Below are positions 7,409 through 15,474 of a stretch of DNA of 35,345 nucleotides, piece after piece. Below the pieces are notes generated by a model. That model ran no database searches. It was not told where the DNA came from and saw only the letters and a list, made by a program, of their open reading frames with translations. Numbering within the stretch: position 1 is the first letter of the stretch; every line of letters starts with the position of its first letter. A program made the translations under genes and the position numbers. This DNA comes from Nitrospira sp. (GTDB lineage: Bacteria > Nitrospirota > Nitrospiria > Nitrospirales > Nitrospiraceae): positions 117,473 through 152,817 of the forward strand of contig SWDP01000037.1 in the NCBI GenBank assembly GCA_005116885.1. Direction: 5' to 3'.

Positions 7409-7752
7409 TCGACTTCCCCGGTAAGCAAAATCTCCAGGTCCAATTGGACTTGGAGGATGTCTTGCGCGCCCATGAAAGGTTTGATCTGCTCCATAACGAA
7501 TTTGACCAGGCGGTCTTTCGTCATACGTCGAAGTAAAATCGACTTGATCAGCACGTCGCTTATGATCTCATCGTCGATAATGAGATGTTCGAAGTGATCG
7601 GGAATGAGCAGATTAAGAGCCTTTTGGAGCGCGACGGTGCCGATCGAGGCCTCCCTCCCAATGACCAACCCGTCGGTGATCGGCGGAATGGCGAATTCTT
7701 TGATTCGTGCCTGTAAAACGAATTTGGGACCGGGGGAGGAAGCGGGCATCAT
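7405..7752 (-). CDS. Conserved-looking hypothetical protein
   Basis: 115 residues from MMPASSPGPKF. The start at 7752 is set by GGAGGG 6 nt upstream. It is a soluble, globular-looking protein with a mixture of Ile/Leu-rich helices and acidic surface (LIPDHFEHLIIDDEIISDVL; a short C-terminal strand ILQVQLDLEILLTGEVE). There are no signal peptide, Cys pairs or recognisable catalytic motifs. Its stop overlaps the GTG start of the CBS-kinase gene, so the two are probably co-transcribed and functionally linked. The operator palindrome at 7823 lies 70 bp upstream, in the gap shared with the divergent gene at 7944. No family recognised. Confidence 0.7.
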   Translation of the reverse strand: MMPASSPGPKFVLQARIKEFAIPPITDGLVIGREASIGTVALQKALNLLIPDHFEHLIIDDEIISDVLIKSILLRRMTKDRLVKFVMEQIKPFMGAQDILQVQLDLEILLTGEVE

Positions 7753-7822
7753 GATTTTCCCTCCGTGATGGGGAGCGAAGCCACGGCCCTGTATACCACA
7801 GCCGCTCCCGGATTCGATAGGC

Positions 7823-7838
7823 CTAGGGGACTTCCTAG
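7823..7838. promoter_or_regulatory. Operator-like palindrome CTAGG-N6-CCTAG (exact)
   Basis: CTAGGGGACTTCCTAG in the 191-bp gap between the divergent genes at 7752 (minus) and 7944 (plus), so it could serve both directions. Confidence 0.6.
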
Positions 7839-7943
7839 TGGGATTGATCATGGAATGGTGATGGAATGCTGGAAGTAGGTGTAACGGCAAGTCCGAGGAT
7901 GGCAATTCCAATTGATTGTCGAGAGGCCGATAGGAGGCCGGAG

Positions 7944-8219
7944 ATGAAGATCGTCGAAAAGGGCCTATTTATCCCGATTTGCTGCGTGTGCGATCAAGTG
8001 AGGGACGATCAACAGACCAGTGAGCGGCCCACCGGCAGCGGTCTCGAGCAGTGGATGCCGTTGAGATCCTTCCTGCGTCTCTACCACGTTCCACACGATG
8101 CGTACAGGCTAACCCACACGTATTGCCCACGATGTATGGAGCACCTGGGGTATGATCGAAAGAAGTCTGAACCGAGGAAGCCTCTTCAGGAAGAGATCAG
8201 GCGCCGGATCATCTCGTGA
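7944..8219 (+). CDS. Small Cys-pair protein resembling the tail module of some sensor proteins
   Basis: 91 residues. ATG 7944 is favoured over the ORF-track start because of GGAGG 7 nt upstream. IPICCVCDQVRDD near residue 10 and THTYCPRCMEHLGY near residue 60 give two CxxC pairs around WMPLRSFLRLYH. This arrangement (IPIC..C...RDD ... W..L..F/Y......HT.CP.C) resembles a short module often found at the C-terminus of PAS or receiver proteins, usually fused to them. Here it stands alone. Zinc binding is likely. It is divergent from the hypothetical/CBS-kinase pair and shares the operator at 7823. Confidence 0.75.
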   Translation: MKIVEKGLFIPICCVCDQVRDDQQTSERPTGSGLEQWMPLRSFLRLYHVPHDAYRLTHTYCPRCMEHLGYDRKKSEPRKPLQEEIRRRIIS

Positions 8220-8490
8220 TCGAGTCTGTCATTGAGTGCGATTGGATACCCTCGTGTCGCGCTGTAAAGATCTTTCTTGGGGTCGGACTTGCTTGGAGGT
8301 GGATCATATGAGCCGGGAGGGGTCGTCTATTTAACCCGATCTGCCGATGGGAGATACAGCCTAGGTCTGCCAACATTGGCGCGATCCGACGAAGCGCAAG
8401 TTCTCAGTGGACGACTGAGTGCACGTCTTCCACCAACCCTTGAATGCGCGATGCCTTGAGGCGCGATCAGATACCAGATCTCAAGATTCT

Positions 8491-9597
8491 TCAGTTCGTG
8501 ACCGCCATCGGGCGCCGGTCGGTCTGGACCGCCTGGACGATTGATGCGCTGAACCGTCGATGCGACGCGGCGGAGGCGATCAGGCGCTGATATAAATGAA
8601 CATACTGATCCGCCATCCGCTCTCCGCTGAATCGTTTCTCAAAGACATTCCGGCACCCCTTTCGATCAAGGTCTTTGACCAATGGCAGCACGTGGACCAT
8701 CTCATCGAGACTGTCACAGGCGAATCCTGTGACGTGATCGTAGATCATTTCCCCCGCCGGTCCACCATGCAAGGCCACGACCGGTGTGCCACAGGCCAAG
8801 GCTTCCGCGACGCAGAGCCCAGAAGGGCTGGGCGAGCTCTGAGTGCAGAGGAGGGCCAAGGCTCCACCCAGGAAACTGATTTTCTCCGGCTCAGTTAGTT
8901 CTCCCAGCCATTCGACACCATTGCCGGCGATCAGCAACTTGCTCGGTATCGAGAAAAGCAGCCCGTCGATGCTGTTTTGCCGGGAGGCGACGCGAAGCGG
9001 GAGGTGTGCCCGCCTTGCGATTTCAATCGCCATCCCTAACCCCTTTCCCATGGATAGGCTGTCGATAAAGGCCAGATATTTTCCGGGTCGCGGATTGAAG
9101 CGATAGAGCTCAGACGGCACTCCCGGGTAGATGGTCTGCTGGCAAGACGCCCAGGCCAGAGGCGCCCGCTGTGTATCAGACGTGGCAACAAGCGGGAGGT
9201 CTCGAAATTGTTTGAAGACCGGAACATACTCCGGCAAATCGAGCCGGTCGTATAGGGTCGTGACCGTCGGGGTTGGACAGCGCTGGGCCATTGAAAAGCC
9301 GTCGATCCCAAAGTGCGAGTGAATGAGGTCGAATTCATCCGCGCGAGGCCCGAAGACCTCTTCGACGGCCAAGATCGCCGCACCAGCCCGACTCCAATTG
9401 TCCGGCGTTCGATCCAGTCGCGTCGAACACAGGACTTCAAGCGTAGCGCTGGTGCGTGAATCGGCGCCGGCAAACAGCGTGACCTCGTGGCCCCGGCGGA
9501 CGAGTTCCTCAGTGAGATACGACAGCGCACGCTCACTGTCCGAGGGGCCACGAGAAGACACGTTGTTCCACAGAGGTGCAATTTGAGCAATCTTCAT
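8491..9597 (-). CDS. GT4-family glycosyltransferase (GT-B fold)
   Basis: 368 residues. The N-terminal half begins MKIAQIAPLW and has the loop with LVRRGHEVTLFAGADS, typical of the acceptor domain. FDLIHSHFGIDG is the usual D-x-I/V-H-x-H segment. The C-terminal donor domain contains YPGVPSELYRFNPRPGKYLAFI and the nucleotide-sugar signature PSGLCVAEALACGTPVVAL...GGPAGEMI. It probably transfers a sugar from an NDP donor to a glycan, lipid or small acceptor in the cytoplasm. No glycan cluster surrounds it. It stands alone with a weak ribosome site (AGGG about 8 nt upstream of ATG). Confidence 0.9.
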   Translation of the reverse strand: MKIAQIAPLWNNVSSRGPSDSERALSYLTEELVRRGHEVTLFAGADSRTSATLEVLCSTRLDRTPDNWSRAGAAILAVEEVFGPRADEFDLIHSHFGIDGFSMAQRCPTPTVTTLYDRLDLPEYVPVFKQFRDLPLVATSDTQRAPLAWASCQQTIYPGVPSELYRFNPRPGKYLAFIDSLSMGKGLGMAIEIARRAHLPLRVASRQNSIDGLLFSIPSKLLIAGNGVEWLGELTEPEKISFLGGALALLCTQSSPSPSGLCVAEALACGTPVVALHGGPAGEMIYDHVTGFACDSLDEMVHVLPLVKDLDRKGCRNVFEKRFSGERMADQYVHLYQRLIASAASHRRFSASIVQAVQTDRRPMAVTN

Positions 9598-9918
9598 ACA
9601 GGGCCCTATCTTTATCGAATGGTTCCCTCTCCCATCGGCCTTTCGCGCGGACGTGAAAGGCCGTCACGGTGTCTCCTGTATATCGCATGTGGTTGGTGGC
9701 AAGTACTCTGATATTCCCTAGTCTACATTCGATTCGGAAAAACTAGGGATTTTCCTAGGGGGACATGATCGGCGGCTCTTGTATGCTGCTGGCCGCTGAA
9801 GCATCGAGGGCGGCCGTGAGTCCTGGAGGAATCGGCCTACACAAAAGGTATCCGCGGCGATGATTGCCTTCCCCTCCCGGCAGAGCTAGAATCGGCTGTC
9901 ATTTCCCCGTCATCAACT
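9598..9918. other. Divergent intergenic region
   Basis: About 320 bp between the glycosyltransferase and the large CheB/CheR kinase. It holds an exact operator palindrome (9743-9758) plus a separate CCCTAG half-site at 9716-9721. Nothing else recognised. Confidence 0.5.
9743..9758 (+). promoter_or_regulatory. Operator-like palindrome CTAGG-N6-CCTAG (exact)
   Basis: AACTAGGGATTTTCCTAGGGG, 160 bp upstream of the 1717-residue kinase gene. An additional half-site CCCTAG lies about 22 bp before it. Confidence 0.65.
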
Positions 9919-12900
9919 ATGCCATCGCGCCGCACGCCATCCGCTGCTCGTACTACGAAGCGACGCCAGACCGTTGCGGTCCGTCCCGCTCATCCGCAGG
10001 TCGAGCCGGAGCAAAAGGACCGGCCGGACGATCGCAGTCATCGTATGCTGATTGTAGGGGTCGGCGCGTCCGCCGGAGGGCTGGAAGCCTTTACGCAGTT
10101 GCTCAAGCATCTGCCGCTGGATACCGGCATGGCGTTCGTGCTGGTGCAGCATCTCGATCCGAACCATGAGAGCGCGCTCACGCACATCCTTTCGCGCGCC
10201 ACATCGCTGCCGGTCGGCGAAGTCATGCACAATCAGCCGCTCCAGGCTAATCACGTCTACATCATTCCGCGCGACACGAATTTGAGCATCGTGGAGGGCC
10301 TGTTGAAGCTCGAGCGGCGTGAGCGGACGCGCACGCCGCATCGGCCGATCGATATGTTTTTTGAATCGCTGGCGCAAGACCAGCGCGAGCGGGCTATCGG
10401 CGTCGTGCTGTCCGGCACGGCCAGCGACGGCACGTTGGGGCTGGAGGCGATCAAGGCCGAGGGCGGGATCACCTTCGCGCAGGACGACTCGGCCAAGTAC
10501 GACTCGATGCCCCGCAGCGCCGTGGCCGCCGGCTGCGTCGATCTGGTTCTTTCGCCCGCGGACATCGCCAAAGAGCTGGTGCGCATCGGCAAGCATCCGT
10601 ACGTCGCCGGGCGCCCGCTCGAACTGCCGACGCGCGCGGAGAAGGATCACGAGCACGCGATCGGGCATCAGGATGACGATCAGCCGCTACCCTCGGGAGG
10701 ACGCGGAACCCCACCTACGGGTGGAAGGCAGGCGCGCGACGAGGCCGAGCGGGGAGAGAAGGACCCACCGAACGGCTACAAGAAAATCATGTTGCTTCTC
10801 CGCAACCATAGCGGCGTCGATTTTTCGCTCTACAGATCCAGCACCATCCAGCGGCGCATCGCCCGACGCATGGTCCTCACCAAGCAGCACAATCTGAAGG
10901 GCTACACGCGCTTTCTCCGGGGCAACGCCGGTGAACTCGACTCGCTTTTCTCCGACGTGCTCATCAGCGTCACGAGTTTCTTCCGCAACCCCGAAACGTT
11001 CGAGGCGCTCCAGCGCAACATCCTGCCCAAGCTCCTGACACAGCATGGGGACGATCCGATTCGTTGCTGGGTGCTCGGCTGCTCTACCGGCCAAGAGGCC
11101 TATTCCCTCGCCATGTTGTTGCTGGAAGCGGCGCGGAAAACGCCACACGCGCGAAAATTCCAGATCTTCGCCACCGACCTCAACGAGAAGCTCCTCGAAA
11201 AGGCTCGGCATGGCCTGTATGCGAAGACGCTCGCGCAGGACATCTCGTTCGAGCGCCTGCGGCAGTTTTTCGTCGAGGAGGACGGCGGCTACCGTATCAG
11301 CAAAGCGCTGCGAGACATGGTTGTGTTCGCGCGGCAGAACCTCATCGCCGATCCGCCCTTCTCACGCATGGACCTCATCAGTTGCCGAAATCTCCTCATC
11401 TATCTGGATCCGAGCCTGCAGCAGAAGGCGATGCCCACGTTCCATTACGCGCTCAAATCCCACGGATACTTGCTGTTGGGCGCCTCGGAATCGGTCGGCG
11501 AGTTCACGAGCCTCTTCGAACCGGTGGACCGGAAGCACAAGATCTTCTCCAAGAAGCCCACGCCGACCCCGGGGTTTCATATGCTGGTCAGGAAAGAGCA
11601 GGCCAAGCGAGCCGCACGGGGACCGCTGCCGCCTCTTCCGATCGGGAAGGCGAGCCTGCCGGATGGAGTGGAGCGGCTGGAGAATTTCCGCGGCGAACTC
11701 AACGCGCAGCGTGAGGCCGACCGGATCGCCATCAGCCAGTTCGCTCCGCCGGGGGTCTTGATCAACGACGCCCTGCAAGTACTGCAGTTCCGCGGGCCGA
11801 CGGGGGCCTACCTGGAGCCGCCGGCGGGCAAGGCGAGCTTCGACGTGCTGAAGATGGCGCGAGAAGGGCTGATGCTGCCGTTGCGTGCCGCCATCAACAA
11901 AGCCAAGCAGGGAAACAAGATCGTACGCACGGAGCGCGTGCGGGTCACGCGCGACGGCGTGATTCAGACGATCCACGTGGCAGTGATTCCGCTGAAAAAC
12001 TTGCGGGAGCGCTGTTTTTTGGTGGTGTTCGAAGAAGCGGGCGAGGCCGGACGCGCGACCGCCCTCGCGCCGCTGCGCCGGCAGCCGGCCGCGCTGCTTC
12101 CGAGCGCTCAACTGAAATTGCGCCGCATCGCCGAACTCGAAGCCGATCTCTCCGAAACCCGCGAGTATCTCCAGTCCTGGCAGGAGGAGCACGAAGCGGC
12201 CAACGAAGAACTCCAGGCGGCCAACGAGGAAGTCCAGTCCGCCAACGAAGAATTACAGAGCCTCAACGAGGAACTCGAGACGTCCAAAGAAGAGCTGGAG
12301 TCGGCCAACGAAGAGCTGACCACCGTCAACGAGGAAATGTTGAGTCGGAACGTCGAGCTCCACCGCCTCAACAGCGATCTGGTCAACTTCCAGAACTCGA
12401 CCAAGCTCGCCGTTGTGCTGCTGGGGCGCGACCTGACCATTCGCCGGTTCAGTCCGCAGGCGGAAAAGCAGGTGGGTTTGCTGGCAGCCGACGTCGGGCG
12501 GCCGATCGGCCACATCCGGCATACGTTCGCCTTCGCCGACGGCGGATTGCCGCTCGACCTGGAGACGCTCAGCGCCAAAGTCATTGCCGACGTGCGCGAG
12601 CAGGAACATGAGGTGCGGGACGCAAGCGGCTACTGGTATGCCCTTCACGTGCGCCCGTACGTGACGCTTGATAACAAGGTGGACGGCGCGGTGTTGGTGC
12701 TGGTGGACATCGATGCACTCAAGCGTGCCCGGCAGGCTAGCATCGTGGCGCAGGCATTTGCCGAGAACACGCTCGAGACGGTGCGCGAGCCGCTGCTCGT
12801 GCTTGATCGTCAGTTGCGTATCGACTATGCCAATCGCGCCTTCTACCGCTGCTTCCGCATCGGGCCGGTTGAGGTCATCGGTAGATTAATCTATGAAGTA

Positions 12901-15072
12901 AGCAACCGCCAGTGGGACATTCCGTCCCTGCGCATACTCCTCGATGAAATCCTCCCGCAGCGCACCACCATCGAAGATTTTCTCGTCGAGCACGAATTCG
13001 AGCATGTAGGCTTTCGCTCCATGCTGCTCAATGCCCGGCGCATCGAAGACCCCCTGTCCAAGGCAGAACGTATTCTCCTGGCCATGGAGGACATCACCGA
13101 ACGAAAAGAGAGGGACGCAGTGAAGGCCAGACTTTCCGCGATCGTGGAATCGTCGGATGACGCCATTATCGGCAAAAACCTTCTCGGCGTCGTGACCAGC
13201 TGGAACATGGGGGCTCAGCGGCTGTTTGGCTATACGGCTCAGGAAGCGATGGGCCAGCCGGTTGCCATCCTGATCCCACCGGACCGTCTGGACGAGGAAC
13301 CGCGCATGCTGGAGCAGCTCAGGCACGGTGAAAAAATGGATCGTTACCAGACCATTCGCCGGCGCAAGGATGGGAGCCGGGTGGACGTGTCGCTGACCGT
13401 CTCACCCATCAAGGACGCCCAGGGCCAGCTCATCGGCGCGTCGGAGATTGCGCGTGATATTACCGAGCGCGAGCTGCTGGAAGCAGCGATACGCCAGAAC
13501 GAGGCGTTGTTTTCCACCATCCTCGAGCAGGCGCCCGTCGGCATGTATATCGTCGACGCCCAATTTCGCATGCGGCAGGTCAACTCCCTGGCGCTGCCGT
13601 TGTTCAACGAGGTGAAGCCGCTGTTCGGCCGCGATTTCTCAGAAGTCATCACGATCCTTTGGGGTTCGGAGGTCGGCGGACAAGTCGCGGACATCTTCCG
13701 GCACACCTTGGAGACAGGTGAGCCGTACATCTCGCCCGGGTTTTCCAAACGACGCTTTGATCTCGACGTGGAGCAATCCTACCATTGGGAAACGCGGCGG
13801 GTGACCTTGCCAGACGGTCAGTGGGGAGTGGTGTGCTATTTTACCGACATCACTGCACGCAAGCGGGCCGAAGGGGAACTCGAACAGCGTGTGGTGGACC
13901 GCACACAGGAACTCTTGCAGTTGCACGTACAGCTGAGAGCGTTGACGACGGAATTGAACCTCACCGAGCAGCGTGAACGCCGGCGTCTGGCCACCGAGTT
14001 GCACGATCATCTGGCGCAACTGTTGGTGCTCGGGAAAATGAAACTGGGCCAAAGCAAGCGCCTGACTCAACCGCTGGAGAAACGCGACGAGCTGATCGAA
14101 GAAACGGACGCGGTGTTGTCCGAGGCTCTCGCGTATACGCGGACATTGGTGATCGATCTCAGCCCGCCGATCCTGCGCGAGTTCGGTTTACCGGCGGCGC
14201 TTCGATGGCTGGGCGAGCGGATGCAGCGGCATGAATTGATGGTGACGGTACAGATCGAGGTCGAAGACCTACCGTTACCGGAAGATCAAGCCGTGCTCCT
14301 GTTCCAATCGGTCCGCGAGCTGTTGATGAACACGATCAAACATGCGCGCTCCCACACCGCCTCGGTACGGATGCAGCAGGAGTCAGGCTCCTTGCGCATC
14401 GAGGTGCGCGACGAAGGCGTCGGCTTCGATCTTGAGGGGGATATTCAGACCTCCATATCTTCGAAATCTTCGAAGTTCGGACTCTTTAGCATACGCGAGC
14501 GCATGCGAGCGCTGGGCGGGCACTTCCATTTGAAATCCGCGCCAGGCGAAGGGGCGACGGCCACGCTGATCCTCCCGTTGATAGGGAGTCCTGAGACGAA
14601 AGTGCTGAGTCCGCTGAAAGACAGTTCTCAGTCCTTGCTGAGTGCTCAAGTGGATTCTCCTCAGCAGTCAAACCCCAGCACGCAGCACTCGAATCGGATT
14701 CGTGTCCTGTTGGTGGACGATCACGCCATGGTGCGGCAGGGCTTGCGCACGGTGCTGGACTCCTATCCAGACCTGGATGTGGTGGGTGAAGCGTGGAACG
14801 GTCAAGAGGCGGTGGCGTCTGCCGAACGGCTGCAGCCGTCCATCGTCGTGATGGACATCAATATGCCGATGATGAATGGGATCGACGCGACGACCGAGAT
14901 CGTCGCCCGGTATCCTGACATCGTCGTCATTGGCTTGTCGGTGCAAGCCGGTGGCGCCAACGAGGAGGCCATGAAGAAAGCGGGCGCCGCGATATTGCTC
15001 ACGAAAGAAGCCGCGGTGGATGAGCTCTACCAGGCGATTCTGCAAGCGCTAAAAGAAAAAGCGCTCGGCTAG
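9919..15072 (+). CDS. CheB-CheR-PAS-histidine kinase-receiver hybrid protein
   Basis: 1717 residues, a very large soluble signalling protein. In order: CheB methylesterase domain about 42-230 with the catalytic triad Ser51 (GVGASAGG), His78 (VQHLDPNHE) and Asp170 (GTASDGTLG); CheR methyltransferase about 285-545 with SAM loop VLGCSTGQEAYSLAM; a PAS region; a heptad coiled coil about 755-820 (repeats of ANEELQ/SNEEL); about four PAS domains to 1330; HisKA_3 with His1362 (LATELHDHLAQ); HATPase with MNTIKHA and DEGVGFD; and a C-terminal receiver about 1593-1715 with Asp1646. There is no CheB receiver at the N-terminus and no HTH at the C-terminus. Codons look more GC-rich than in neighbouring genes. 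The start ATG has no clear ribosome site. Confidence 0.95.
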   Translation: MPSRRTPSAARTTKRRQTVAVRPAHPQVEPEQKDRPDDRSHRMLIVGVGASAGGLEAFTQLLKHLPLDTGMAFVLVQHLDPNHESALTHILSRATSLPVGEVMHNQPLQANHVYIIPRDTNLSIVEGLLKLERRERTRTPHRPIDMFFESLAQDQRERAIGVVLSGTASDGTLGLEAIKAEGGITFAQDDSAKYDSMPRSAVAAGCVDLVLSPADIAKELVRIGKHPYVAGRPLELPTRAEKDHEHAIGHQDDDQPLPSGGRGTPPTGGRQARDEAERGEKDPPNGYKKIMLLLRNHSGVDFSLYRSSTIQRRIARRMVLTKQHNLKGYTRFLRGNAGELDSLFSDVLISVTSFFRNPETFEALQRNILPKLLTQHGDDPIRCWVLGCSTGQEAYSLAMLLLEAARKTPHARKFQIFATDLNEKLLEKARHGLYAKTLAQDISFERLRQFFVEEDGGYRISKALRDMVVFARQNLIADPPFSRMDLISCRNLLIYLDPSLQQKAMPTFHYALKSHGYLLLGASESVGEFTSLFEPVDRKHKIFSKKPTPTPGFHMLVRKEQAKRAARGPLPPLPIGKASLPDGVERLENFRGELNAQREADRIAISQFAPPGVLINDALQVLQFRGPTGAYLEPPAGKASFDVLKMAREGLMLPLRAAINKAKQGNKIVRTERVRVTRDGVIQTIHVAVIPLKNLRERCFLVVFEEAGEAGRATALAPLRRQPAALLPSAQLKLRRIAELEADLSETREYLQSWQEEHEAANEELQAANEEVQSANEELQSLNEELETSKEELESANEELTTVNEEMLSRNVELHRLNSDLVNFQNSTKLAVVLLGRDLTIRRFSPQAEKQVGLLAADVGRPIGHIRHTFAFADGGLPLDLETLSAKVIADVREQEHEVRDASGYWYALHVRPYVTLDNKVDGAVLVLVDIDALKRARQASIVAQAFAENTLETVREPLLVLDRQLRIDYANRAFYRCFRIGPVEVIGRLIYEVSNRQWDIPSLRILLDEILPQRTTIEDFLVEHEFEHVGFRSMLLNARRIEDPLSKAERILLAMEDITERKERDAVKARLSAIVESSDDAIIGKNLLGVVTSWNMGAQRLFGYTAQEAMGQPVAILIPPDRLDEEPRMLEQLRHGEKMDRYQTIRRRKDGSRVDVSLTVSPIKDAQGQLIGASEIARDITERELLEAAIRQNEALFSTILEQAPVGMYIVDAQFRMRQVNSLALPLFNEVKPLFGRDFSEVITILWGSEVGGQVADIFRHTLETGEPYISPGFSKRRFDLDVEQSYHWETRRVTLPDGQWGVVCYFTDITARKRAEGELEQRVVDRTQELLQLHVQLRALTTELNLTEQRERRRLATELHDHLAQLLVLGKMKLGQSKRLTQPLEKRDELIEETDAVLSEALAYTRTLVIDLSPPILREFGLPAALRWLGERMQRHELMVTVQIEVEDLPLPEDQAVLLFQSVRELLMNTIKHARSHTASVRMQQESGSLRIEVRDEGVGFDLEGDIQTSISSKSSKFGLFSIRERMRALGGHFHLKSAPGEGATATLILPLIGSPETKVLSPLKDSSQSLLSAQVDSPQQSNPSTQHSNRIRVLLVDDHAMVRQGLRTVLDSYPDLDVVGEAWNGQEAVASAERLQPSIVVMDINMPMMNGIDATTEIVARYPDIVVIGLSVQAGGANEEAMKKAGAAILLTKEAAVDELYQAILQALKEKALG

Positions 15073-15246
15073 AAAGACAATCTTGAGTGCTGAGTTGCAT
15101 CCGGCTCGGCATCCTTCAGCCGAGTCACGAGGACGCGAGATAGCTAGTCCGGTCCAAGGCTTGATCCGGAGCGACATATCAACGAGAGACAGGTGGGGCT
15201 CATCATTCGGATCCTTCTCAACGAGTATTTCGAACGTATAATTTCA

Positions 15247-15284
15247 CCGCTCCTCCTTCGGCAGACTTTTTCAGCATCCTGCTA
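15247..15284 (-). repeat. Dispersed repeat, copy 3 (single-end remnant)
   Basis: CCGCTCCTCCTTCGGCAGACTTTTTCAGCATCCTGCTA matches the right end of copy 2 (CGCCGCTGGCGGAATTTTTCAGCATCCTGCTA). The other end is missing. The final CTA is shared with the operator palindrome that follows. Confidence 0.6.
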
Positions 15285-15297
15285 GGGGTTTTCCTAG
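15282..15297 (+). promoter_or_regulatory. Operator-like palindrome CTAGG-N6-CCTAG (exact)
   Basis: CTAGGGGTTTTCCTAG directly abutting a repeat remnant, about 160-180 bp upstream of the membrane PAS-kinase gene. Confidence 0.6.
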
Positions 15298-15474
15298 TTT
15301 AGCATCAGAGCCCCTTGCTCTATACTCGCCCTACTGAATCGGCGCAGACATGTCGATGCGGCATAGACATACCGCCTTCATTCATCCACGTCACGCGGTC
15401 CAATTGTGTGTTTTCATGGGGAAGTTGATGGAGAAATCTTCGCGTTCAACAACATGGAACGAAGAGAGATGACC

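Larger units (their letters stand above)
15073..15474. other. Intergenic region with repeat remnant and operator
   Basis: About 400 bp. It holds a short hairpin CTCGGC-N8-GCCGAG (15105-15124, weak terminator candidate, no T-tract), a one-sided remnant of the dispersed repeat (15247-15284) and the operator palindrome at 15282-15297. Confidence 0.5.
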
